A stretch of DNA of 64,000 bases from Pestalotiopsis fici W106-1 (GCF_000516985.1 NW_006917093.1:4431874-4495873), one strand, 5' to 3'; shown: positions 1 to 11,240, counted from the first letter of the stretch. The notes: generated by a model not told the origin, from the sequence alone. Translations and numbers: made by a program.

Positions 1-1586
1 CGCTACTCGACACGTTGATAATGCCGGAATACGACTATGGAATTGAGGATTTGCTGCAAGATATTTGGCAGGATGTCCCTCAGCCAATACCAGCCAACAA
101 AGACGCAAATCAGTTCCTAGACCAATCGGTCTGTCTGTTCAATAGTCCTGGACCTGGGGATCCTTTCTCGCAGCTCACATGGCCAGGCACTCCATCTACC
201 AACCCGCAGCAGCCCGTCTCCTTTCAGATACCCCGCGCCATCAATGACCGTTCGTCATTGCTTGTCGAGGAGTGGTTTCGTAATGTATGCCCCATGTGGT
301 CGAGCTTTGATTCGGATGCCAACCTGAATCGAAAGCTTGCATTCGATACCTGGACCCGTTCTGAGACGGTTATGAATTGTCTACAGAGCATGAGTGCAAC
401 GTGCTTGAGCAGTCAGATGCCGGCAATGCGACGAGTAGCGGTGTCGTACCTTCAATCAGCGACCACTGCTTTGCAGAAGGAACTCAAGTTAATTCGTGAA
501 CAACCAGTCAAGAAGTTCCCAACCGAGACACTCCTTGCATTGTGTTGCATCGGAACGGCCGCATGTTGGATCGATACAGCAGAACTTGGGACAAAGTTTT
601 TAAGAGAAGCCAAGACTGTGCTGAAGCGCCTCAACCAGTCCAAGGATTTATCTGCTCAAGACAGGCAGATATTATCATTCTTCAATAACAGCATCATCTA
701 TTGGAATATGTTGGTGGCTGTCGTTTCAGATGAAAGGGACGATCTAGGCATTCCAAAGCTCAAGGAACCCCAGCGTAAGGACATGGCACAAAAGATAGTT
801 CCACATCCCTGGACGGGGGTGTCAGCAACGGCTCAGCGGCTTTTCACGCAGGCGGTGCGGCTCTGCAGACGGTTCCGGTGGAATTTGAGGCAAGGCTCCA
901 TCGCTACCATGCAAAATTTGGAGATTGCAATGAAGGACATTAGAGAGGCACAGAAAGTGGAAGAGGAACTGCTCGGCCTGGAGCACTATCAGCCTCATGA
1001 GATATCAGAGACTGGTGATCGCATGTCCCCAGTGTCGGACTTTATCAATGTCGCCGAGGGCTATCGGCTTGCTTCGCTGGTGCAGCTCTATCAGACATTT
1101 CCCGACCTGGTATCACGAAGGCTGCCCGAGGATGCCGTGGGGTCCCATGTTCCTTGGGACAACTGGATTGTTCCATTGACATTACGACTTGTCAATACTC
1201 TGAAGACAGTTCCAGTCACCTCGGGGACGCGCTGTATCCAACCACTACTATACCTTTCGGCTAGTACTGGCTTAAGATTTGATACAGAAACCTTACTGCA
1301 GCAACGGCGCTTTGCCCAAGCTGCAGCAGTAACTCCAGATATTACTTTGGCGTCATTAGGAGAACCTCAAGTAACGCGGCTCTCCATTGAAGTGACGTAT
1401 GCACGACGCTTCGTAATGGAACGACTGAGCGCTTTGGAGCACAGTCTGCCACCAGCGCCGGTGCTTGTCGCGAAAGATTTGGTCACGGCTGTCTGGGCTG
1501 GCTATGACAATGATACCCCGGGATCAAACAATACTCATTGGATTGACGTTATGGAGGATTCCGACTTGCGGACAATCTTTGGTTAG
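1..1586 (+). CDS. Fungal-specific transcription factor, C-terminal part (5' truncated by window edge)
   Basis: The reading frame is open to the first base of the window (an in-frame ATG lies at 21 but upstream codons are also open), so the N-terminus, where a Zn2Cys6 DNA-binding domain would be expected, lies outside. About 520 residues are visible. The stretch from roughly residue 75 (LLVEEWFRNVCPMWSSFD) through the mid-protein helices looks like the Fungal_trans_2 / fungal-specific TF middle homology region, which is alpha-helical and follows the zinc cluster in many regulators. No intron is needed in the visible part. It stands next to a hydrolase, an MDR oxidoreductase and a P450 on the same strand, a position typical for a pathway regulator of a metabolite cluster (inference). 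The exact target genes cannot be told from the sequence. Confidence 0.75.
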   Translation, partial: LLDTLIMPEYDYGIEDLLQDIWQDVPQPIPANKDANQFLDQSVCLFNSPGPGDPFSQLTWPGTPSTNPQQPVSFQIPRAINDRSSLLVEEWFRNVCPMWSSFDSDANLNRKLAFDTWTRSETVMNCLQSMSATCLSSQMPAMRRVAVSYLQSATTALQKELKLIREQPVKKFPTETLLALCCIGTAACWIDTAELGTKFLREAKTVLKRLNQSKDLSAQDRQILSFFNNSIIYWNMLVAVVSDERDDLGIPKLKEPQRKDMAQKIVPHPWTGVSATAQRLFTQAVRLCRRFRWNLRQGSIATMQNLEIAMKDIREAQKVEEELLGLEHYQPHEISETGDRMSPVSDFINVAEGYRLASLVQLYQTFPDLVSRRLPEDAVGSHVPWDNWIVPLTLRLVNTLKTVPVTSGTRCIQPLLYLSASTGLRFDTETLLQQRRFAQAAAVTPDITLASLGEPQVTRLSIEVTYARRFVMERLSALEHSLPPAPVLVAKDLVTAVWAGYDNDTPGSNNTHWIDVMEDSDLRTIFG

Positions 1587-2136
1587 GCACAGCGTCTATT
1601 GTAACTGTTCACCGTAGCCAGAAGATTACAACTTGTACCTCTGAACACGGGAAATTATGTGAGGAATTCTGAAAAAAGCTTTTGTGTCTACGTTAAATGG
1701 AATTGGTCATCTTGCTTTTGACATGTTTCGATCACATGCACTACTCTACCGTATGTGATGACCATCATCTCACATCGCTCAGATGCAGTGGTGAGCTCTC
1801 GAGGCTTATCAGAGTGCACAGCAGCTCGAAATCCCTTCCCATGATACTGATATACACAAGGCATTTACAGAGGTCAATTAAAAGAGAGTGCTCCCTTTGT
1901 CAATTCTTGCTATCTGGTCCGTGGACTATATCATCCATTCTCCGCTTCCCACATCTTTCAGCAGGGACCCCGCAAACGCCACAGCAGGTCTCGCCAGCCA
2001 ATGACTGACTATATCGCAATAAAGCAACGTTGCTGTGCCGCGGCTGGACACCCCTCAATGGCGCTGACAGCGGGCGGGAGCTGAGACATGAACTTTTCGA
2101 CCAAGTTCTGTAACCTGATCTCAATAATTCAGACTC
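1587..2136. other. Intergenic, regulator to hydrolase
   Basis: 550 bp with short overlapping frames on both strands that lack family signatures. It must contain the 3' end of the regulator transcript and the promoter of the hydrolase; no clear TATA element or repeat seen. Confidence 0.5.
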
Positions 2137-3117
2137 ATGGCGTATGAAAAAGTATCCTTCCGCACACTTGATGGCTTGACACTACGAGGTCACCTCTACT
2201 TGGCAAAAGGCGGGCAATTAGGACCGGCAGTGATTCTTTTACCGGGAGTAAGTCATGGCGACTCACCTTCTGACCCCACCAGCCATATTGTGCTCAACGT
2301 TCCCTTCTAGTTCAGCTTCATCAAGGAGATTCTGGTACCAAAGGTGGCTGAACATTTTCAAACTGCCGGCATCACGGCATTGTCATTTGATCCTCGGAGC
2401 CTGGGCGAAAGTGATGGGTCACCGCGGCGCGATATCGACCCATCCAGGCACGTGGCCGACTTGCACGATGCCCTGACCTACTTGCAGACGCTTTCCGAAG
2501 TGGGCGCAGACCGCATCGGATTCTGGGGTTTTTCTTTCAATGGCGTCGTCGCCCTCAACGCGGCAGCGCTGGACAAGCGAGCGAGATGCGTCATTGCCGT
2601 CTCGCCTCTGACGGACCTCTCGTACCCAGAGGACGGCCTGCGGGAAATGCTAGCTGCTGCCATGGAGGATCGCGCCGCACAGCTGGCCGGCAAGGCGCCT
2701 CGCTATGTCCCCGTCGTCCAAAAGGACGGCAACTGCCCCTTTGGGTGGGGTGCCGGCACAAGTCTAATTGAGTACGGTGTGGCCGAGCGCTCTGCGGCAA
2801 TGTTTGAGAATTACTGCAATGAAATGTCTGTCCAGAGCCACTATCGCATCTCCACGTGGAGGCCATACGACCTGATACCGCTTGTCGCGCCTACACCAGC
2901 GATGATAGTCACTGCAGAGCTCGACTACATGTCTCCGCCAGAGAAGCAGAAGGCATTGTTTAACAGGCTTACAGGGCCCAAGGAGTATCAATCGGTGCCA
3001 GAAAAGGGCCACATGGACTTGCTGGGCGGCAAAGGATTCGAGAATATCATGGCCAAGCAGGTAGATTTCCTCATAAGACATCTCGCCAAGCAAAGCAAGA
3101 TGAAGGCGGCCTTGTAA
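2137..3117 (+). CDS. Alpha/beta hydrolase (polyketide-transferase / dienelactone hydrolase-like)
   Basis: Two exons, 2137-2247 and 2311-3117, with a 63 bp GTAAGT...TAG intron in phase 0; 305 residues. The first exon gives MAYEKVSFRTLDGLTLRGHL and the strand ending in ILLPG, the oxyanion-loop region of alpha/beta hydrolases. The nucleophile elbow is GFSFNG with Ser at about residue 112. The acid is probably the Asp in TAELDYM, and the general base the His of EKGHMDLLGG near the C-terminus. Length and motif spacing match the family of stand-alone hydrolases found in fungal metabolite clusters (polyketide transferases and DltD/dienelactone-like enzymes, about 300 aa). No signal peptide, so cytosolic. 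Substrate unknown; a role in releasing or tailoring an acyl product is inferred only from family and neighbours. Confidence 0.85.
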
Positions 3118-3639
3118 ACATCCTATAAGCGTGGCATATCCACTAAATAGACTTGTGCACACTAGATTTGAACAATGACTTGACATGCGGTATGCGGATC
3201 GCTCTTGGACCATGACATAGGATTGTAACTCTGAAATAAATTAATTGCAAAGCCACCGTCTCCCAGTTCCCTCTCCCTTTTACTCACACTCTTCGTCTTC
3301 GCGCACGGACGCTGGTATAGGTCACGACCAATTCCTTGGCACTCTGCGATTGCGCATAAGTAGTGACCTTATTGTCAATGCTGCTCATATATGGAATTTA
3401 TTATACCTTTTTTTTGGAATCACATCCACTCAACGCCCGCCCTCGTCACTTCTCCCCGCGAGCGGCCGGCCTTGGCGTATGCACCAGCACGACTTGCGCA
3501 GACCTCAGCACGGCAAACTGGGAGGACCGCAAGCCGTTGATGTCGATCTTCCCTTTCGTAACCCCGAAACCTCAATGTTGAGCAAATGCGTTCTTAGTAA
3601 TCGAATCGGCCGAGTTTAGAGCCCCAGCCCGCGGTCAAA
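3118..3639. other. Intergenic, hydrolase to MDR gene
   Basis: 522 bp; contains short overlapping frames without recognisable domains. Likely 3' UTR plus promoter of the oxidoreductase. Confidence 0.5.
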
Positions 3640-4608
3640 ATGCAGTATCAGGCAATCATTCACAGTTTCGGAGCGGCCGAGGACGTGGTGGATTTACAAC
3701 TGGCAGAGCTGCCGGCGCTTGCCCGTGATAAAGTGAGACTACGTATACTCGCTCGACCCATTAACCCCTCGGACATCGTCACAATTTCTGGTGCCTATAG
3801 TGGCCGCACAACACTACCATTTGTTCCCGGTTTCGAGGCAGTTGGGGTTGTTGAGGAGTGTGGCGATGACGTCCTTAGTCTGCCGCAAGGAACGAGAGTA
3901 GTACCACTGCGTAGTGCTGGAGCATGGCAGCAATTCGTGGACGCGGATCCAGACTGGTGTCTGCACGTGCCAGACAACTTGTCCGACTTTTCTGCCGCAA
4001 CTAGCTACATCAATCCAATGACGGCGTGGCTGATGCTGCACGACAAGATCGGCGTAAAGCCGGGAATGCGAATCGCAGTCACTGCGGCAGCGTCTTCAAT
4101 CGGGCTAATGCTTATAGCAATCGCGAATGCGGCAGGCGTTCGACCCGTAGCAATTGTTCGCTCTGAGAGCTCGCGTAATATTCTTCGTGGTCAGCTCGAG
4201 GCTGTGATTCTGGCTGTCGATGATGTCGAGTTGGCTTCACGATTAGCGCAGGTCGGTCATCTCGATGCCATTCTCGATTGTGTCGGCGGTGAACAAGCGC
4301 TGGTGCTTGGATCAGCTCTTCGAGTTGGTGGTCACTTTGTTCATTATGGGCTACTGTCTGAAAGGACTATTCCAGGGTCATTCTGGATAACGAATCCCCA
4401 AGTAAACTTTTCACATTTCCACCTCAGGGAATGGGTTTACTCTCAGGATATCAAAGCTGTGCAGAGTAAATACTCGCTTGTTGCATCGAATATCACCTCT
4501 GGGGTTATCAGCACCAGTATTCGCCAAGTCTTTCCGCTGAGGGATATACGGAAGGTGCTGGAAGCTGCAGTTCCTTTCAAGGCTGGTGGCAAGGTTCTTG
4601 TTATATAA
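3640..4608 (+). CDS. MDR-family NAD(P)H oxidoreductase (enoyl reductase / quinone oxidoreductase type)
   Basis: Single exon, 322 residues, starting at an ATG in context caaaATGc. The N-terminal GroES-like half contains RPINPSDIVTISGAY and PFVPGFEAVGVV, the classic substrate-side motif of medium-chain reductases of the MECR/ETR1 and quinone-reductase branch. The Rossmann half has TAAASSIGLM at about residues 148-157 in place of GxGxxG, as in MECR-like members, followed by DAILDCVGG and a C-terminal GGKVLVI. No zinc-ligand cysteine cluster is present, so a zinc-independent reductase. It could be mitochondrial 2-enoyl-thioester reductase-like, but no clear targeting peptide is seen and the cluster-like setting makes a tailoring role at least as likely. 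Product assignment to family is firm, substrate is not. Confidence 0.85.
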   Translation: MQYQAIIHSFGAAEDVVDLQLAELPALARDKVRLRILARPINPSDIVTISGAYSGRTTLPFVPGFEAVGVVEECGDDVLSLPQGTRVVPLRSAGAWQQFVDADPDWCLHVPDNLSDFSAATSYINPMTAWLMLHDKIGVKPGMRIAVTAAASSIGLMLIAIANAAGVRPVAIVRSESSRNILRGQLEAVILAVDDVELASRLAQVGHLDAILDCVGGEQALVLGSALRVGGHFVHYGLLSERTIPGSFWITNPQVNFSHFHLREWVYSQDIKAVQSKYSLVASNITSGVISTSIRQVFPLRDIRKVLEAAVPFKAGGKVLVI

Positions 4609-5858
4609 TATCGACTTCACTTGCTCATGGTTTATTGGGATTCACGTAGCTTTGTCATTGTAGATCTGAGTTTATCGCAAAGTCACCACTGGACTGTTAC
4701 AAACGCTATGGCTTAAGGACAATAGTGATTATATGCCTTTCAGGGTGATGTCACGCCGATCTTCAGATCATGGTTCCGTTTTCGTATTGTTAGCATACTT
4801 CAGCTTTCTCCCAGGCCTCTCACGAAGAGTCAAAAGCATTCTAACACAATCCGTTTGGCACCATTGCTGGGGAACTCCAACTCACATCCATCTTGAAATG
4901 TCTTACTCTTTGCCTCCTTTTCTGATACCCAAGTCCACTACATGGCCTTTTCATACTTGATTCGACTATTCGCAGATGCACATTGCTTCTTGGAGCATGA
5001 TTCGTGATGCCATTTCGGGATCATATACACGGGATGTGTCGCAAAGCGATGGTTGTCATTCAGCGCCCAGAAACTTAATTGCCAACGTCCGTATGCCGCA
5101 CATCTCGAAGGACGGTTGCTTAAGTACCGTGCTATTACGAGGTCATCTTTCCACCTTCAAGGAAAATCCGTTCTGGAAAATCCGGCGCACGGAAAAGTGA
5201 AACAAGAAACGCCAATGTCAATACCAAGTCAACTAGTTCCAAATTCTCGCCGCATAGCATAAGGAACTCATCAAAGAGCCGAATCGATGGAAGAATTATT
5301 GAACGTGAACTGAATACAGGGTAGAGAAAGGCTTCTCGAAGACCCAAGTCCTTCAAACATGGTAGCCGCTCGGAACCAGCGAGCCTGTCAAATCCTTCCT
5401 ATAAGATTGCGTTGTTGTTGCAAGGAAAAGTCCCGTCATCATCTTTCGTAGAGTTGGTGTTTCCCAGAGCTGAAAGGCTGATATGCAGTGGTGGTGTTAT
5501 CCTACCATACAGTGAAACATGTTAACCTTCCGTCTAATCAGGGTTGGTATATCATACAGCTTACATCTTGGCAAGTCAAATACCGAGATGACAAGAACCA
5601 ATCACGATGCGTCGGATTGTTCATGTCTCAACCTTGATTTCCATGGCCAGTAGTAGTACCATATCCATTCACTCGTTTCTTGATGCCTAGGAGTGTCAAG
5701 TGTGTTACCGGTTCAAGACACTCAATATCGCGAGATTAGCTCATAACGTCAAAAAGGTCTATAAAAGGTGAGCCGTTCAGTTCTTTCCGGATACAATAGT
5801 TCAAGCATCACTGAAAACTTATACCCAACAGCAAGTTTCCCAACTCCCCGATTTGAAC
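4609..5858. other. Intergenic, MDR gene to secreted-protein gene
   Basis: 1,250 bp. Only short frames without domain signatures on either strand. The right end holds the TATA-like promoter listed separately. Confidence 0.5.
5760..5767 (+). promoter_or_regulatory. TATA-like box of the small secreted protein gene
   Basis: The sequence tataaaag lies 92 bp upstream of the ATG at 5859, a usual distance for a TATA box in an inducible fungal gene with a short leader. Assignment is by motif and position only. Confidence 0.4.
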
Positions 5859-6328
5859 ATGAAGTGGACATCTTTTCTTCTCGCGCAGAGTGTTGCCGTC
5901 GCCGCACTTACCATATCTGCCAGCATTTCAGTGCCAACAGCTACAATCTCTGAAATCGTTGCTCCAACCCCCACCATTGTGCCCAGCTGCCCTCCTCTCC
6001 CGACGCTTCCACTTCCCATCATTCCCAACGATGCCTGTGTCATAGGCTGTGTTGCCGATTTTCTCAAGGCCCTCCAGAAAGCGACCCACCTCGTCTGTCC
6101 TGCTATTTATCCGCCTCCACCGTACTGCGTCCGTCCGGTTGAGAGGGCGATTGCCCAGCTGCGACTGTGCCTCATTGGTTGTGGCCGTCCCACACTTCCT
6201 CGTGAGCTTTTTCATACTACACTCTCCAAGGAAAATAAAATATGTGGTACTGATCTGTTATAGTGCCGGCTACACCTGATGTTGTCGCCGTCGTCTTTTG
6301 CCCACTTGCAGAGTCAGCAACGGCATAA
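5859..6328 (+). CDS. Small secreted cysteine-containing protein (effector-like, unknown)
   Basis: Two exons, 5859-6201 and 6264-6328, with a 62 bp GTGAGC...TAG intron; 135 residues. The start MKWTSFLLAQSVAVAALTIS is a good signal peptide. The mature part is rich in Pro/Thr/Ile first, then has a helical segment with paired cysteines (ACVIGC, LCLIGCG) and PPPPYC; eight cysteines in total, an even number that suits disulphides in a secreted protein. If the intron were retained the frame would run on to 6263 and give another short tail, so the acceptor should be confirmed. I recognise no family. Small size, secretion and cysteine content are those of a candidate secreted effector or surface protein; a function cannot be given. 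Confidence 0.6.
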
Positions 6329-7186
6329 TTTAGCTCAATGGTGATTACATATTCGGATTTGTTGTGTAGTAGTCAAGCAAAGGCATTATTCTGATTGCGT
6401 TGATTCAAGTCAATCCCTGTTAGATGGTCCTAGTACACATTATCTTGACGAAGTGCCATTTCTCTAATGGCAATTGATGCGTTGTCGGGTTTGGAAGACC
6501 AAGGGCACATAGAGATCACACTGGCTTGCTACTATAGTCATCCTATCATTAATGCTACGGATCAGCTAAATTGATTGTTATGGAACAATATTGTAGCATT
6601 GTGACTTCATACTTGTCTACGATTAATTCAATGGTGAATCAGTCAATTGTAAGCTTTGGGGAGGCGCCCGATCAATTCGAGACATTTTCTCTTGCTGTAT
6701 GAGTACAGAAGGTCTGGCTATAAGCAGTGGGCCTGAGCCTCCAATGTCTATCTAGATTGGTGTCACTGAGCCAGTACCAACTGGCTCTGAAACAAATTGG
6801 AAGGATTACAATGAGACACAAAAAGAAGAAGAAAATAACCCCCAGCGAGAATTGTGAGTAGTTATCCGAGGGTTTTTAGGAGATAATAGAACCTGAACGA
6901 AACGCGATTCAGGTAACAATATCTTTCATTTTTACGCTGCTCAAGCCAGGAATTTGCAGGGGTGCCAGCATGTCGTCAGCCAGTATTGCGGCTGAGGCTA
7001 TTCGAAATTAGAAGGATTTAAGCCATTTGGTGGGGACTAAGCACTGTGCCGCATGGTTGGCAATCCTTCGGAATAAAAATTGCGCTGGTCTCAAGATTGC
7101 TTTCCACCGTTGTTGTAAGCTTTTCTTGGCCCAGGATACTAAAACGAATACTCTTCGAGTATTGACCCAATTTGAAGGACTCGAGT
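6329..7186. other. Intergenic, secreted-protein gene to P450
   Basis: 858 bp, somewhat AT-rich, no supported gene or repeat seen. Confidence 0.5.
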
Positions 7187-9118
7187 ATGGATCTTTTCAA
7201 CTTTGTTCGCGAGGGTGTCCAATTGTTCGGCGCTCAAGCGCTTGTGGCTACTGTTGTTGCTGTAAGTTTATTTGCTCCGCTCATAAGCATACGACCAGAC
7301 CTGATTTAATTCTATTATCAAGACCTTGACATATGGTGTCAGCCGCTGTATATACAACGTCTATTTCCATCCGCTTGCGAAATATCCAGGGCCAAAACTC
7401 GCAGCCATCACCGATCTGTGGTGGGCCTTTTCTTCGTACGTTTTCTACTGCTCCGCTTAAGACTTGACTCCATTTCCAATGTACTTATCACAGCTGACAT
7501 GTGGATCTCTAAGTACATCTGGAAGATATCCCTGGATCATTGAAGATGCACTGAAGAAATATGGTTGAAGTCCTGGTTTTGATGCAGTAACTCTGACAGG
7601 CGACTAATCGGCACATAGGAGATATTGTCCGTATTGCTCCGAATGAGCTCGTCTTTGTAACTCCTCAAGCTGCAAAAGGTGAGCTAAACGCATGCTCAGC
7701 ACAATTGGCAATACATTGATTGATTTCAAATGGACAATTAGATATATATCTTGCGCAGGAAAAACACCTCGAACTGTTTGTCCAAGTCGGTTATGATGCA
7801 GTCGACACTGGTGATGGGGGCATATCTGGCGAACCCAACCCTTCAAGACATTATGAAATTGCTCGAAGGGTAGCCCCTGCTTTCAGTATGCGAAATTTTA
7901 AAGCCAAAGAGCCAATTGTGCATAGGCATATCGATACTTTTGTTCAAAGGATGCTCGAAGTTGGCACCCAAAAACGAGGGGCCGAAATGCAGCAGTGGTC
8001 AGATTGGTTGGCATTGGACCTTTCAATGGACATGACGTACAGCGTCAAGATGGATCAGATGCTGAATAGTAGGTGCGCGCAGAACATCCGGGGGCTTCAA
8101 GGCACTGATCTGGAACAGTGAGGGATTCGATTCCGCTAAAGTCCACCCTGAAGTTGAATTTCTTCTTGGCTATGAGCCAGATTACGAGAAAATTCCGCAT
8201 CCTTAGTCCTTTGATGTACCTAACTATACCGCCGTCGATTTGGTTCACGCTCCCGAAACTGATGGCCATGAACTCCGAAAACATCAAGGCGCGCATCGAA
8301 CTTCGCAACCAGAGGGATCATTCAGGTTCAGATTATTTCGAGCAACTTATTCCCGCCGACAAACCTGTACCTCATGGAAAGAAAGAAATCTATCATCTGG
8401 AAAATGTATTGGGACAGCTGCTGATTGCTAGCTGGCAACCTCTAGCCAACCAATTCTATAGTCTCCTTTACTTCCTTCTCGGCGAGCCACAAGCCTATGC
8501 AGCGGTGGTAAAGGAAGTGCGGGCGGCATTCTTGAACTACGATGATATCACCTCTGAGAGTACGACCAAGTTGGAGTATCTCAAAAGCTCTACAAATGAG
8601 AGCTTTCGCTTGCACCAGGACACAGTCGACGGATTACCTAGGATCAGTCCTGGCGCGATCGTGGATGGCACATACATACCGTCAGGAGTAGGTATTTCGG
8701 ATGCTGCATAGGCATACGGTCTTGCGGGCTTTTCATCATAGCTAATGTATAACCGAAACAGGTCACATGCCAAATCAGCTATTTCGCAGCTGCAAGGAGC
8801 CCGCGATTCTTTGCGGAACCACTCAGATTCTGCCCAGAACGGTGGCTGCCGCGCGGGCACCCGCGATACGATGCACGCTTTGAAAACGACGATTTAAAGG
8901 CCTCGAAACCTTTTAGTCAGGGCGTCCGAGGCTGCCCTGGTGGACACATTGCATCGTCTGTCCTTCGACTCTTTGCAGCCAAAGTCCTGTGGCAATTTGA
9001 CCTAGAATTGGATCCCGGCCAGGATGTATCATTTGAGAGAGATTTCAAATTTCTCGTGTTTTGGGAGAGGCCCCCGTTCTTCATCCGATTCAAATCGGCA
9101 CAGAAAACATCCATATGA
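7187..9118 (+). CDS. Cytochrome P450 monooxygenase with atypical I-helix
   Basis: Seven exons (7187-7261, 7323-7435, 7514-7563, 7619-7678, 7742-8068, 8119-8687, 8762-9118) give an uninterrupted 516-residue protein. The N-terminal membrane anchor is followed by [18 protein letters not shown], the usual proline-rich hinge of fungal microsomal P450s. The K-helix ExxR is ESFR (E369, R372) and the haem loop is [11 protein letters not shown] with the thiolate Cys456. The expected I-helix A/GGxxT is replaced by [12 protein letters not shown] (about residues 309-320), with no threonine or acidic residue. Six introns, all but one with good donors; the intron at 7564-7618 begins GTTGAA, which is weak. 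It is in the same direction as the neighbouring hydrolase and reductase, fitting a tailoring oxidase of a metabolite pathway (inference). P450 family number not assigned. Confidence 0.85.
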
Positions 9119-9208
9119 GTCTTGATAGAGCGATTAATCTGATCCGATCTTTGCGACGTTCAATCACACTTCGACTAAAATAGATTCCAGTGACGCGCTT
9201 TATCTTGC

Positions 9209-9785
9209 CTAGAGTTTGGCTTGGTCCGTCATGACATCTCTGAGCAGCTTCAGTGCCTCCACGGCAAATCTCACCATGTTGGCAGTCCTATCATTGCCAA
9301 GACCCGTGTTCAACTCCCTCACAAAGGTCCCTTTGTCCGAGTCTACTGCAAGAGCGATATAACCAGGCGTACGATTTGGCGTGTCACCACCAGTCGGGCC
9401 AGCTTGAACAGATCAGTCATCGTCGGGGACAATGAGATGAGGTTTGGTACGGATAATTACCTGTGCCACTTTCCGATATTGTGTATGTGCTGCCCAAGTC
9501 TTTGCGAACATGCTTTGCCATGCCGCTTACAATATCCGTCGTCGGTCCTTTGTATCCCTTGGTACTCTCCTGGGTCCAGCCTGCGTACGCAATCCGCGAC
9601 GGCAGTGTATAGAGAGTCAGGCCGCCCTTGTAGTACGCGCTGGCGCCGGCCGCTGTGAGTAGCGAGCTGCTTATCAAGCCACCCGCGGCTGTCTCTGCTA
9701 CGGAGACCGTCTCATTCCGGGACTTCAAGAGCGACGTCACTTCGTCAAGGATCTCTTGGATCTCTGCAGGGGGAAATACTGACAT
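9209..9785 (-). CDS. CinA C-terminal-type nicotinamide-nucleotide amidase-like protein
   Basis: Two exons on the minus strand, 9785-9461 and 9402-9209, split by a 58 bp GTAATT...AAG intron; 172 residues, the usual length for a stand-alone CinA domain. Motifs in order are VSVAETAAGGLISSSL (the VAES/TGGLL nucleotide-site strand-helix), SAYYKGGLTLY, and ESGTAGPTGGDTPNRTPG, the Gly-rich loop of the amidase fold, whose first half is in exon 1 and the rest in exon 2. Bacterial relatives deamidate nicotinamide mononucleotide to the acid form; single-domain copies are common in fungi and their role is less clear. The 3' end of this gene lies only 90 bp from the P450 stop codon (convergent), and its promoter side abuts the AT-rich island. 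Confidence 0.85.
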
Positions 9786-10739
9786 GACTGCGACTTGCTA
9801 TGGCAGATGTCGCTGGGCTCGGTAAAGGGAAAAAAGTTGAACTATCAATAGACTAGCTGACCCTGTCAGCCAGATTTTTTTTGCTTACGCAAAAAAAATA
9901 TTAATAATAGCAAAACCGCGACCGATAGCAAGATCTAGGTATTAAAAAATACCGTAAATAATAATAATACCGTAAATAATAGCAAAATCTAAAATTTTAA
10001 AAATACCGTAAATTATAAAAAAACCGCGGTAACGCTAAAATCGTAAATAATATTAAAATAATTAAGCTTAAAAGCACTATAAAAGGTCGCAAATATATAA
10101 AATCGCTTTTGCTATTAAAAATCTATATATAGCCGAAAAACCTACGTAATTGCTAAAATTATCGTAATTATTATAATTAACCTTAATTAAAATATTTAAT
10201 TCCTAATTAAGCCTAATTTTAATTACGTAATTACGCGTAAATTAAATTTATTATAGCTATTTTTATATATTTTTGCGATTAAATACGGCTATTTAGGCGT
10301 ATATACGCTTTTAGGCGCAATTTTAACGCTAATAACCGCATTATATAATGCTATTATATTTATAACGATTATAGCTTTTTTATTTTATAAATATTACCGA
10401 TTTATATTAACGCTATATTCGGCTTTTAAAATTAATTTTACGTCGATTATAATTTTTTTATATTTTTTACGATAAAATAACGTTAAATAAAGCTATATAT
10501 AATAGTAAATTAAATATAATTAATTTATATTAACGGCTTTAAATTCCCTAAATTCCTATTACGTTTTTTTTAATTATTTCCGGCACTAAAAAATATAAAA
10601 TTAATATTAACGATATTTTATATAATTTTTATATATTATTATTTTTTTTAGCCGTATTTCCGGATTATTTTAATTATATTTAACGACAATTAACGCTTTT
10701 CGGGCGCTTTTAATACCTTTTTACGCCGATTAATTATAG

Positions 10740-11240
10740 CTTTTAAAAAAACTAAAGCCTAAATTAAAAAAAAACTTAAATAATTTTATAATAAAACCTC
10801 GGCTTTAAACGAAAAAACCCGAATAATATAGATTTTAGCTAAAAATTATAAATAAAATTATAAAAGCGAAAAAGCTAAAAAATAAACTGCCGAATCCCGT
10901 GCTAAAGCCGCAAAAATTCGTATTTACGATTTTAAAACGTTAAAAAAGGCATAAAAGCCTTTTCCGATTTTTTCCGTAACCGAAAAGGCTTTTTCGACCC
11001 CGGTTAAGCGTAAATTTAAAGCTATCGATATAAGCGCTATTATTATATTTATTAAAAACTTACGAAATAATAAGCAATTTTTATTTTTTTATAACGCCGA
11101 AAAAATCGGAAAAATTACGATTAACGCTAAAATAAAAAAAAATTTTATTTTTATTTTTTATAATAGCTATAAAGGCCCGAAAATCCCTAAATAAAATAAT
11201 TTAACCGTATTCGCCTTTTTTAAAATTTTTAATAATATAT
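10740..11240 (+). pseudogene. Unidentified RIP-broken reading frame
   Basis: One plus-strand frame can be followed for about 165 codons with only TAA/TAG breaks. It contains readable pieces such as TAESRAKAAKIRIYDF and AFSTPVKRKFKAIDI, and then Phe/Tyr/Lys-rich sequence. The charged first half looks like real coding sequence rather than random AT-rich DNA. I do not recognise a transposase or reverse transcriptase motif in it. It lies downstream (3') of the Helitron remnant on the opposite strand, so it may belong to a different element. Confidence 0.3.
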
